A stretch of 64,000 nt of DNA, taken from NCBI GenBank assembly GCA_949282385.1, contig CASDOP010000011.1, forward strand, positions 1 to 64,000. Direction: 5' to 3'. This document shows, piece after piece, positions 8,449 through 15,534 of the stretch (position 1 is the first letter of the stretch; each line of letters starts with the position of its first letter). Source of the DNA: an uncultured Clostridia bacterium (GTDB taxonomy: Bacteria > Bacillota > Clostridia > Christensenellales > Borkfalkiaceae). The translations under genes and the position numbers were made by a program. The notes under the pieces were generated by a model that searched no databases, was not told the origin of the DNA, and was given only the letters and a program-made list of their open reading frames with translations.

Positions 8449-9237
8449 ATGCAGGTTTACATCGAGTATGCTCTCGCCGAAAATTTCTGCATGGATTTCT
8501 GCCTGCTGTTTGCGGCGAAGGCTATAACCAAAAATCGCGCGGGACTTTGGCGCATAAGCATGGCTTCCGTGCTGGGCGCGTGCTTCGCCGTAGCGTTTCC
8601 GCTGTTCGGTCTTGGCGGCTGGATAGCGACCGCCATAAAACTTTTTGCGGGCGCGCTCTTGTGCCTGGCGGCAGGCATATTTAAGAGCGTTAAAGCATAT
8701 CTTAAATATACCGCGGCGTTCTCCCTGACCACATTCGCCCTTGGCGGCGGACTTATAGCCGTATTTTCCCTTACGGGGACTGCGTATTCGCAGGGCGGGG
8801 GAGTAATTCTTTCTTCCGTCCCCGTCGGAATACCGCTTTTTGCCGCACTCGCTCTCGCGCTCGCGGTGAAAAAGATTGCTTCCAAATTTATTTCCAAAAT
8901 GGCAAAAACTTACGTTGCCTGCCGCATATATGCGGGGCAACGCAGTATAAAGGTGAACGCGTTTTTTGACAGCGGCAACAAAGTTTACCGCATGGGAAGT
9001 CCCGTAAGCGTAATTTCTTCGGGGGACGCAAATAAAATAGTGAACGTTGACGGAATAAAAAATTTCGTTTCTGTACATACTGTGTCGGGCAAGGGAAAAT
9101 TGCCCGTGTTTACCGCCGATAAAATAGAAATAGACTACGGAGAAAGGATTGTTACTTTACGCGGAGTGCTGTTTTGCGTCAGCTCCTGCAAGGACGGGCT
9201 GGCGGTTCTTCACCCCGACATTGCGGAGGCGGAATGA
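8449..9237 (+). CDS. spoIIGA: Sigma-E processing peptidase SpoIIGA
   Basis: 262 residues from the ATG at 8449. The N-terminal half has about five membrane helices, beginning [17 protein letters not shown] as in SpoIIGA. The C-terminal half is the aspartic-protease-like domain with the catalytic motif FFDSGN (about residue 176). SpoIIGA sits in the asymmetric septum and cuts the pro-sequence from pro-sigma-E when triggered by SpoIIR. The longer frame opening at 8386 is rejected because it lies in the dus terminator. The ATG is only about 4 nt from the predicted transcription start and has no Shine-Dalgarno. sigE follows directly. Confidence 0.88.
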   Translation: MQVYIEYALAENFCMDFCLLFAAKAITKNRAGLWRISMASVLGACFAVAFPLFGLGGWIATAIKLFAGALLCLAAGIFKSVKAYLKYTAAFSLTTFALGGGLIAVFSLTGTAYSQGGGVILSSVPVGIPLFAALALALAVKKIASKFISKMAKTYVACRIYAGQRSIKVNAFFDSGNKVYRMGSPVSVISSGDANKIVNVDGIKNFVSVHTVSGKGKLPVFTADKIEIDYGERIVTLRGVLFCVSSCKDGLAVLHPDIAEAE

Positions 9238-9932
9238 TGCTTGATTTTCTCAAAAAATTTTTACGTTCGATATTCGGCGAAAACACTCTCGATTACATAT
9301 GCGGCACCGAGGCTCTGCCCCTGCCCCTTTCGGGCGACGAAGAGAGGGAGGCGATAGAGCTTTTAGAAGGCGGCGACAGCAAGGCGCGCAACGAACTCGT
9401 CGAGCACAACCTGCGCCTCGTCGTTTACATAGCCAAAAAGTTCGAAGGTTCGGGCGCAGACGGCGACGACCTCGTTTCGGTCGGAACGATAGGACTTATC
9501 AAGGCTATAAATTCTTTCAGGGCAGATAAAAACATAAAGCTCGCAACCTACGCTTCGCGCTGCATAGAAAACGAAATTTTAATGTATCTTCGCAGGCTTT
9601 CCAGGCTCAGACAGGAAGTTTCATTTGACGAACCGCTCAACACCGATTGGGAGGGCAACGAGCTTCTCCTTTCCGACGTCATGGGTACGGACGCCGACTG
9701 CGTCTATTCGGACATAGAGGGCGGAGTTGAAAGGGAGCTTTTAAAATCGTCGCTTTCCCGCCTTTCGCCTCGGGAGCAAAAAATAATGCGCATGCGCTTC
9801 GGTCTGGACGGCGGTGAGGAAATGACGCAGAAGGATGTCGCCGACAGCCTCGGCATTTCGCAAAGTTACATATCAAGGCTTGAAAAGAAAATAATTGTAA
9901 AGCTCAAAAAGGATATAAGCCGACGCATATAA
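9237..9932 (+). CDS. sigE: RNA polymerase sporulation sigma-E factor (pro-sigma-E)
   Basis: 231 residues. An N-terminal pro-sequence of about 20-25 residues ([20 protein letters not shown]) precedes the conserved [11 protein letters not shown]. It is followed by sigma region 2 ([46 protein letters not shown]) and region 4 ([21 protein letters not shown]). It directs early mother-cell transcription after cleavage by SpoIIGA, encoded just upstream. GGAGG lies 7 nt before the ATG at 9237. A second ATG at 9234 is too close to it. The gene overlaps the spoIIGA stop, as expected for co-translation. Confidence 0.96.
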   Translation: MLDFLKKFLRSIFGENTLDYICGTEALPLPLSGDEEREAIELLEGGDSKARNELVEHNLRLVVYIAKKFEGSGADGDDLVSVGTIGLIKAINSFRADKNIKLATYASRCIENEILMYLRRLSRLRQEVSFDEPLNTDWEGNELLLSDVMGTDADCVYSDIEGGVERELLKSSLSRLSPREQKIMRMRFGLDGGEEMTQKDVADSLGISQSYISRLEKKIIVKLKKDISRRI

Positions 9933-10029
9933 GCCGCTAAACGCCCTAACTTATGCTCGCTTATTTGTAAGTAAAACATTAAACTTTTTGTTTTAGCGCA
10001 CATTTATTTTTGTACATAGGAGGTGCGTT

Positions 10030-10800
10030 ATGTTACAAAAAGTTGTCATTTGCGGAGTGGATACGTCGGGTCTGCCCAAGCTGAGCGCGGCGGAGCAGGA
10101 CGAGCTTATGCGCCGCCTCAAGGCGGGCGACGAAGAGGCGAGGGAAAAATTTACGATAGGCAATATGCGCCTTGTTCTTTCGCTCGTCAAGCGGTTCTGG
10201 GCTAAAAACGCTAACGCGGACGACGTCTTTCAGGCGGGTTGCGTGGGGCTTATCAAGGCGATAGACAATTTCGATACGAGCGTCGGCGTGCGCTTTTCCA
10301 CTTACGCCGTGCCGATGATTATGGGCGAGATAAAGCGCTATCTTCGCGACGGCAACAGCCTGCGCGTTTCGCGTTCCATAAGGGACACGGCGTATAAAAT
10401 TTTAAAGGTGAGGGAAGAACTGGAAGTCGACGACGAAAACGTTACTTACGATAAAATAGCGGGCAAAATGAATATTGCGGTTTCGGAAGTAGCCTACGCG
10501 CTCGACGCCATTTCCGACCCCGTTTCTCTGTATGACCCCGTCTATAATAAGTCGGGGGATGAACTGCTTCTCGTAGACCAGATTTTCGACCAGAAAAACA
10601 ACGACGAGGCGTGGACGGAAAAAGCCGCGCTTTACGAGGCGATTTCCAAGCTCGACGGCAGGGAAAAGAGCATAGTGCTGCTGCGCTACTTCGAGGGCAA
10701 AACGCAGACGGAAATTTCCGGTCAGGTGGGTATCTCGCAGGCGCAGGTTTCCCGTCTCGAAAAATCTGCCCTCCGCCGCATTCGCGCAGAAATAGGCTGA
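10030..10800 (+). CDS. sigG: RNA polymerase sporulation sigma-G factor
   Basis: 256 residues. It starts with VVICGVDTSGLPKLS, the sigma-G-specific N-terminus that resembles the CsfB/anti-sigma contact region in Bacillus. It continues with region 2 (GNMRLVLSLVKRF, DDVFQAGCVGLIKAIDNFD, FSTYAVPMIMGEIKRYLRD) and region 4 (QTEISGQVGISQAQVSRLEK). It controls late forespore genes. GGAGG is 7 nt from the ATG. The order spoIIGA-sigE-sigG is the classic one; the 97-bp gap suggests a separate forespore promoter, but no convincing sigma-F site was found. Confidence 0.96.
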   Translation: MLQKVVICGVDTSGLPKLSAAEQDELMRRLKAGDEEAREKFTIGNMRLVLSLVKRFWAKNANADDVFQAGCVGLIKAIDNFDTSVGVRFSTYAVPMIMGEIKRYLRDGNSLRVSRSIRDTAYKILKVREELEVDDENVTYDKIAGKMNIAVSEVAYALDAISDPVSLYDPVYNKSGDELLLVDQIFDQKNNDEAWTEKAALYEAISKLDGREKSIVLLRYFEGKTQTEISGQVGISQAQVSRLEKSALRRIRAEIG

Positions 10801-10834
10801 TTTGCGCGAGGGAACAAACTAAAAGACAGGCAAA

Positions 10835-10868
10835 GCGCCGCCGCGCGAAAAATTTCGCGCGGCGGCGC
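10835..10868 (+). terminator. GC-rich hairpin after sigG
   Basis: GCGCCGCCGCGCGAAA / TTTCGCGCGGCGGCGC, near-perfect 16-bp arms, followed by AAAATATG rather than a T tract. Probably acts with the next hairpin between convergent genes. Confidence 0.6.
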
Positions 10869-10890
10869 AAAATATGTAAATATAAAGACA

Positions 10891-10932
10891 GCCGCGCCGC
10901 ACTTTAAGTGCGGCGCGGCGTTTCAATTTCAT
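10891..10932. terminator. Hairpin between convergent sigG and tmcAL
   Basis: GCCGCGCCGCACTT / AAGTGCGGCGCGGC with T-rich sequence on both sides, so it can serve either strand. Confidence 0.6.
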
Positions 10933-10997
10933 ATTTTTCTTAATAATTTAAACCCGTCAAAGTCCGATACGGCAATGCTTAAAGCCGTCTTAAAATG

Positions 10998-12149
10998 TCA
11001 TACTTTTTTAATCGTGAAATCGTATGCTCTGTCTCTTGCCGCGACGGCTCTCACGTCGTCGCATGCGGAAGTCAGGTTGTACATCTTGAGCGACAGCGCG
11101 TCCAGCGCCTCTAAATCGCGCTGTTTTATTATCACGGGAAAAGGCGAAAGCGCGAGCTCTTTCATCAGTTCGTCGCAAACGCTGCCCCTTATCGCCAGCG
11201 GTTTGATGTAACCCGCTCCGTCAAGCATTGCGCGCGCGTCGCCTTGGTACAGTCCGAGGGCGTTAGCCGCGAGTATGCGCTTTATGCGGGAAGAGGGGTA
11301 TCTTCTGCTCGTCGCCTCTTTTATAACCTCTTCCGCAGGCAGGGTGCAAAGGCTTTTAAGCTTGTTTTCCAGTCCTTCGGCGCAGCCGAAAATTTTTTTA
11401 AGTCCGTCTGCGTCCGCCCGCGCGAGCGCGTAACTTAAAATGTCGTTCCAGCGGTTTAAAATCTGTCCGTCTTCGGGCAAATCGTTTGCAGAGTAATCGG
11501 GCAGGCAGTTTTGCGCGCCGCTCTCGCCGAGGTGCGCGCGTATGGCGCTCGCTGAAGAGTATTTTTCGTAAAGCCGACAGTCGTTGTAACCTCCGCCCAC
11601 GCGCTCTACGGGCAAAAGCTGCATGTCGGGGCGATATTTTAAAAGCGCTTTGGCGTACTCTATTGCAAGAATGTTGTTGGGCGAACACGAAACTTCCCCG
11701 CCGCAGAGTTCGGCGAGCGCGGAAGAATAGCTCTTTGCGTAGCTTTCGCCTCTGTCGAGGTAAAAATTCAGCATTTCGCGGAAAGTACCGTTCTCGTCCG
11801 AAGCTATGCGCGCCGTGCGATAAAAGTCAATCTCTTTCTCGCAACCGAACGCCAGAGCGCATACGGCGGGAATTGAAGCCAGCAATTTAACCGCGCCTTC
11901 GGCAAAGACGGGCGCGGGGGCTACCGCGAAGGGTGCGGGCAATTCTATAACGCAGTCCGCGCCGCCCTTAACGGCATGAACCGCGCGCGAGAACTTGTCG
12001 CAAACGGCTATGTCGCCGCGCTGGGTGAAGCTGCCGCTCATCACGCACACAATGGCGTCAAACTTTCCCGTAGATTTTACTTGCTCTATCAGGTAGGCGT
12101 GTCCGTTGTGAAAGGGATTAAATTCGCAAATAATCGCACAAATTTTCAT
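10998..12149 (-). CDS. tmcAL: tRNA(Met) cytidine acetate ligase (YlbM family)
   Basis: 383 residues. The start MKICAIICEFNPFHNGHAYLIEQ is the nucleotidyltransferase HxGH-like motif of the TmcAL family, followed by VMSGSFTQRGDIAV and the conserved ELP segment. TmcAL activates acetate with ATP and transfers it to the wobble cytidine of elongator tRNA-Met (ac4C34). The later conserved SSSRI-type region (RYPSSRIKRIL) is present. Length agrees with the family. It is divergent from pta, sharing a 110-bp intergenic region. The location next to acetate-metabolism genes is curious, given that it uses acetate. No strong Shine-Dalgarno is seen before the ATG. Confidence 0.92.
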   Translation of the reverse strand: MKICAIICEFNPFHNGHAYLIEQVKSTGKFDAIVCVMSGSFTQRGDIAVCDKFSRAVHAVKGGADCVIELPAPFAVAPAPVFAEGAVKLLASIPAVCALAFGCEKEIDFYRTARIASDENGTFREMLNFYLDRGESYAKSYSSALAELCGGEVSCSPNNILAIEYAKALLKYRPDMQLLPVERVGGGYNDCRLYEKYSSASAIRAHLGESGAQNCLPDYSANDLPEDGQILNRWNDILSYALARADADGLKKIFGCAEGLENKLKSLCTLPAEEVIKEATSRRYPSSRIKRILAANALGLYQGDARAMLDGAGYIKPLAIRGSVCDELMKELALSPFPVIIKQRDLEALDALSLKMYNLTSACDDVRAVAARDRAYDFTIKKV

Positions 12150-12200
12150 TATTATCTTTACAATACAAAAAAAATGTTATATAATTACAATGTTAAAAAA

Positions 12201-12231
12201 CCGTCGCGAATATTATACACCGTCGCGACGG
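12201..12231. promoter_or_regulatory. Repeated CCGTCGCG element upstream of pta
   Basis: CCGTCGCG occurs at 12201-12208 and 12220-12227. The second copy is part of the palindrome CCGTCGCGACGG (12220-12231), and the first copy can pair with its right arm. A TATTAT lies between them. This could be an operator or an RNA hairpin in the pta leader. Confidence 0.35.
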
Positions 12232-12261
12232 ATAAATAAAGCGTTTTAAGGAGAAATAGAT

Positions 12262-13269
12262 ATGTCGTTACTTGACGAAATCAAGGCTAAGGCCGCAAAA
12301 CTCAACAAGACGATTGTGCTTTGCGAAGGCGAGGACAAGCGCGTGGTTCAGGCAGCCGCAGAAATTACAAAACAGGGAATTGCGAAAATAGTTCTTATAG
12401 GCAACGAAGAGGAGTGCAAAAAGGTAGCTCCCGAAGTTGACCTTACGGGTATAACTCTCATCGACCCGCTGACTTCGGAAAAGACGGCAGTCTATGCCGA
12501 TATACTCTACGAAGCAAGAAAGGCAAAGGGCATGACGCAGGAAGAAGCGTTGAAGCAGGCGAAGGACAGAACTATGTTCGGCGCGCTCATGCTCAAGGCA
12601 GGCGACGTAGACGGTTATGTTTCGGGCGCGTGCCACTCGACGGCAAACACGCTCCGTCCCGGACTTCAGGTAGTAAAAACCGCTCCCGGCATCAAGACGG
12701 TTTCGAGTTGCTTTATCATGATAGCTCCCGAAGGTTCGGCTAATCCTTACAATCCCGACGGCGTAGCGGTATTTGCAGACTGCGCAATCAACATCGAACC
12801 CGACGCGCAGCAGCTTGCAGATATTGCCGTATCTTCCGCAAAGACGGCAAAAGCCATCGCAGGCATCGAACCCAGAGTTGCAATGCTTTCCTTCTCGACG
12901 AAGGGCAGCGGCAACGACGATAAATATTTCAAGTCCGTACCCAAGGTGCAGGAAGCAACCGCGCTCGCAAAGGAAATGGCTCCCGAGCTTGCTCTCGACG
13001 GCGAATTCCAGTTCGACGCGGCAGTCGCTCCCGAAGTAGGACAGCTCAAAGCTCCCGGTTCGGCAGTTGCGGGACATGCAAACGTATTCGTATTCCCCAA
13101 CATCAATGCAGGCAACATCGGTTACAAGATAGCTCAGCGTTTCGGCAACTATATGGCTATCGGTCCCGTATGCCAGGGCTTTGCAAAACCTTTGAACGAT
13201 CTTTCCCGCGGCTGCAACGTGGCAGACATCGTGGCAACGGTAGCGGTTACGGCTCTTCAGGCAGAATAA
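12262..13269 (+). CDS. pta: Phosphate acetyltransferase
   Basis: 335 residues, single-domain Pta of the PTA_PTB family. It interconverts acetyl-CoA plus phosphate with acetyl-phosphate plus CoA. Recognisable stretches: TIVLCEGEDKRVVQAA, MTQEEALKQAKDRTMFGALM, DGYVSGACHSTANTLRP and the C-terminal PNINAGNIGYKIAQRFG with GPVCQGFAKPLNDLSRG. It has an AAGGAG site 10 nt upstream of the ATG. ackA starts 20 nt after its stop, so the pair forms the ATP-yielding acetate pathway in one transcript. Confidence 0.97.
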   Translation: MSLLDEIKAKAAKLNKTIVLCEGEDKRVVQAAAEITKQGIAKIVLIGNEEECKKVAPEVDLTGITLIDPLTSEKTAVYADILYEARKAKGMTQEEALKQAKDRTMFGALMLKAGDVDGYVSGACHSTANTLRPGLQVVKTAPGIKTVSSCFIMIAPEGSANPYNPDGVAVFADCAINIEPDAQQLADIAVSSAKTAKAIAGIEPRVAMLSFSTKGSGNDDKYFKSVPKVQEATALAKEMAPELALDGEFQFDAAVAPEVGQLKAPGSAVAGHANVFVFPNINAGNIGYKIAQRFGNYMAIGPVCQGFAKPLNDLSRGCNVADIVATVAVTALQAE

Positions 13270-13289
13270 TATAAGGGGAATACATAATA

Positions 13290-14486
13290 ATGAAAATACT
13301 CGTAGTTAACGCAGGCAGCTCATCTTTAAAATATCAGCTCATAGATATGGAAACCGAAGGCGTTCTCGCAAAGGGCAACGTCGAAAGAATAGGCATAAAA
13401 GGTTCTGTGCTCAAGGCAAAGGGCAACGGCAAGGAAAAAGTGTTCGAGCAGGACATGCCCAGCCATAAAATCGCCATCGAACTCGTCCTCAAAGCTCTCA
13501 CCGACGAGGAAGTCGGCGTAATAAGCTCTATGAGCGAAATAGGCGCAGTGGGACACAGAGTGGTTGCTTCGGGCGAATATTTTAAAGCTCCCACGCTCGT
13601 TACTCCCGAAGTTATAAAAACTCTCGAAGAAAAGACGTTCGAGCTTGCACCTCTGCACAACCCCGCAGCGGCAACGGGACTTCGCGCCTGCATGGAAGTC
13701 ATGCCCGGCACGCCCATGGTGCTCGTTTTCGACTCGTCTTTCCATCAGACCATGCCCGAAAAGGCTTATATGTTCGGCATCAAATACGAAGATTACAAGG
13801 CTTACGGCGTGCGCAAATACGGCGCTCACGGCACTTCGCATAAATTCGTTTCGCAGGAAGCGGCAAAATACCTCGGCAAGAAGCCCGAAGAACTTAAAAT
13901 CGTTACCTGTCACCTCGGCAACGGCTCGTCCATTTCTGCCGTTGACGGCGGCAAGTGCGTAGATACTTCCATGGGCTTCACGCCCCTCGACGGCGTCCTC
14001 ATGGGTACGCGTTCGGGCTGCATTGACGCATCCGCAGTCGAATTCCTCGCACGCAAGAAGGGTCTCAATGCCGCAGATATGGTTACTTACCTCAACAAGG
14101 AGTGCGGCGTTGCAGGTATTTCCGGCGTTTCGAGCGACTTCAGAGATCTTATCGCAGGCGCAGAGCAGGGCAACACCAGGTGCCAGCTCGCCCTCGATAT
14201 GTTTGCATACCAGACCAAGAAATTCGTGGGTTCTTACGCCGCTGCAATGGGCGGACTTGACTGCATAGTCTTCACCGCCGGCATAGGCGAAAATACGCCC
14301 ACCATCCGCGCAGGCGTTTGCGAAGGACTTGAATTCCTCGGCGTAAAGCTGGATAAAAACGCAAACGAAGGCAAAAATACGGGCGCTATCCGCGAAATTT
14401 CCGCAAAGGGCAGCAAAGTAAAAGTGCTCGTAATTCCCACCAACGAAGAACTCGTTATCGCAAGGGAAACTCTCGCTCTCGTTTAA
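13290..14486 (+). CDS. ackA: Acetate kinase
   Basis: 398 residues, ASKHA-fold kinase that makes ATP and acetate from acetyl-phosphate. Signature 1 VVNAGSSSLKY is at the N-terminus, signature 2 GHRVVASGEYF follows, and the catalytic-loop sequences HNPAAATGL, FDSSFHQTMP, YGAHGTSHKFV, CHLGNGSSISA and FTAGIGENTP are all in place. Full length. It follows pta closely with AAGGGGAA before its ATG. No obvious terminator is seen after it, but a perfect promoter lies 44 nt downstream for yceD-rpmF. Confidence 0.97.
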   Translation: MKILVVNAGSSSLKYQLIDMETEGVLAKGNVERIGIKGSVLKAKGNGKEKVFEQDMPSHKIAIELVLKALTDEEVGVISSMSEIGAVGHRVVASGEYFKAPTLVTPEVIKTLEEKTFELAPLHNPAAATGLRACMEVMPGTPMVLVFDSSFHQTMPEKAYMFGIKYEDYKAYGVRKYGAHGTSHKFVSQEAAKYLGKKPEELKIVTCHLGNGSSISAVDGGKCVDTSMGFTPLDGVLMGTRSGCIDASAVEFLARKKGLNAADMVTYLNKECGVAGISGVSSDFRDLIAGAEQGNTRCQLALDMFAYQTKKFVGSYAAAMGGLDCIVFTAGIGENTPTIRAGVCEGLEFLGVKLDKNANEGKNTGAIREISAKGSKVKVLVIPTNEELVIARETLALV

Positions 14487-14529
14487 TTTCAATATATAAA
14501 AAATAAGTTTTCTTTGCTTTTAAAATGAG

Positions 14530-14558
14530 TTGACAAAGTTCTGCTCGTATAATATAAT
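14530..14558 (+). promoter_or_regulatory. Consensus sigma-A promoter of yceD-rpmF
   Basis: TTGACA (14530-14535), 17 bp, TATAAT (14553-14558). A second overlapping TATAAT at 14548 has the wrong spacing. The predicted start near 14565 leaves a 13-nt leader with no good Shine-Dalgarno. Confidence 0.85.
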
Positions 14559-14577
14559 TGACTAAGTCGGTTCGGCT

Positions 14578-14973
14578 ATGATTATTGAAGTAAAAAAACA
14601 AATAGCCCTCAGAAAATACGTCGGCGACTTCGCTTACGAATGTCCCGTGCCTGAAGGGAAGCTAATTCTTCCCCTCAGCGAGGTAGCGGGCGACATAAAA
14701 GTGAGCGGCAGTTATGAAATTTACGAAGATGACAGCGTAGGCGTTACGCTTACGATAGAGTATGCGCTCAAAGGTCAGTGTTCGTACTGTCTCGAAGACG
14801 CATGCGGCAAAGTATCGTACAGTTACGAAGCGCTGTTCGTAACCGACAAAAAAGACGCCGATAATTATTATTACGACGGCACGAGGCTGGATATTCAGCC
14901 TGCGGTGGAAGACGCGTTCGTATTCAGTCAGCCGAAAGTGTTGCTGTGCGAAAAGTGTTCGGCGTCCTGTTAA
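14578..14973 (+). CDS. yceD: YceD/DUF177 family protein
   Basis: 131 residues. Matches DUF177 (YceD): two conserved Cys pairs, CSYC around residue 63 and CEKCSASC at the end, probably a zinc site, with the acidic DAFVFSQPKVLLCEKC tail. YceD proteins precede rpmF in most bacteria and have been linked to 23S rRNA accumulation; the mechanism is not settled. It lies 31 nt from rpmF. It has its own consensus promoter. Confidence 0.85.
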   Translation: MIIEVKKQIALRKYVGDFAYECPVPEGKLILPLSEVAGDIKVSGSYEIYEDDSVGVTLTIEYALKGQCSYCLEDACGKVSYSYEALFVTDKKDADNYYYDGTRLDIQPAVEDAFVFSQPKVLLCEKCSASC

Positions 14974-15004
14974 ATCAAGATAAATTAAGAAGAGGTGGAT
15001 AAAA

Positions 15005-15196
15005 ATGGCAGTACCCAAGGGAAAACAGTCAAAGAGCAGAACTAACAAGAGATTTGCAAACTACAAAGCAGAGGCTCCTACGCTGGTAGAATGCCCTCAT
15101 TGTCATGAAAAGATGCAGGCTCACAGAGTATGTGCAAACTGCGGCTACTATGACAAGCAAGAGGTTGTTTCCAAATCCGAAAGCAAAAAGAACTGA
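15005..15196 (+). CDS. rpmF: 50S ribosomal protein L32 (zinc-ribbon form)
   Basis: 63 residues. MAVPKGKQSKSRTNKR is the invariant L32 start, and CPHC (about residues 31-34) and CANC (about 44-47) form the zinc ribbon, so this is the C+ paralogue. Such forms are usually exchanged for a Cys-less version when zinc is scarce; none is seen here. AGAGGTGG precedes the ATG by 7 nt. A clear terminator follows at 15212-15243. Confidence 0.97.
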   Translation: MAVPKGKQSKSRTNKRFANYKAEAPTLVECPHCHEKMQAHRVCANCGYYDKQEVVSKSESKKN

Positions 15197-15211
15197 TTAA
15201 TTGAAAGACTG

Positions 15212-15243
15212 ACGGGCGGCACATATCGTGCCGCCCGTTTTAT
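15212..15243 (+). terminator. rpmF terminator
   Basis: ACGGGCGGCACATATCGTGCCGCCCGT hairpin arms of about 11 bp followed by TTTTAT. Confidence 0.85.
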
Positions 15244-15466
15244 CGTGCAAAAAATTAATTTTTGCGCGATAATCTTTTCCATAATATAGTTTTTGTAAAA
15301 TACGCGGCTTTCGCCGTCTGTTTCTGACGTTTTTTGCCATCGTTTTTTGTTAATTTTTTTGTCGCTCAAACGCAACTGAAACATTGTATGCAAAAGGACT
15401 GTCGCCGCTTTCGGCTATCCGTGCGCGATTATACATAATATCTAAATATTGTTAGTTTTCAGTGCG

Positions 15467-15505
15467 TTAATTCCTATTGACAAAATAGGAATTAAAGGAT
15501 ATAAT
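15467..15505 (+). promoter_or_regulatory. copA promoter with a 12-bp perfect inverted-repeat operator
   Basis: TTGACA (15477-15482), 17 bp, TATAAT (15500-15505). TTAATTCCTATT (15467-15478) and AATAGGAATTAA (15484-15495) form a perfect inverted repeat with a 5-nt spacer across the -35. A dimeric repressor bound here would block polymerase. The arms do not match the CopY or CsoR boxes I know. Confidence 0.8.
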
Positions 15506-15534
15506 TAAACCACAGTTCAGTTTTAAGGATAATT

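Larger units (their letters stand above)
15197..15534. other. 338-bp intergenic region before copA
   Basis: Contains the rpmF terminator, about 200 bp of AT-rich sequence without a supportable frame or RNA, then the copA operator-promoter at 15467-15505. Confidence 0.7.

Noticed and set aside
13326..14492. 388-codon open frame antisense to ackA
   Set aside because: It mirrors ackA completely, its codons are the complement of ackA's, and ackA matches its family end to end. The same applies to long antisense frames over glyS (21510-22820), pgk (44943-46190), pta (12268-13077) and the UDP-sugar pyrophosphorylase (32091-33119).
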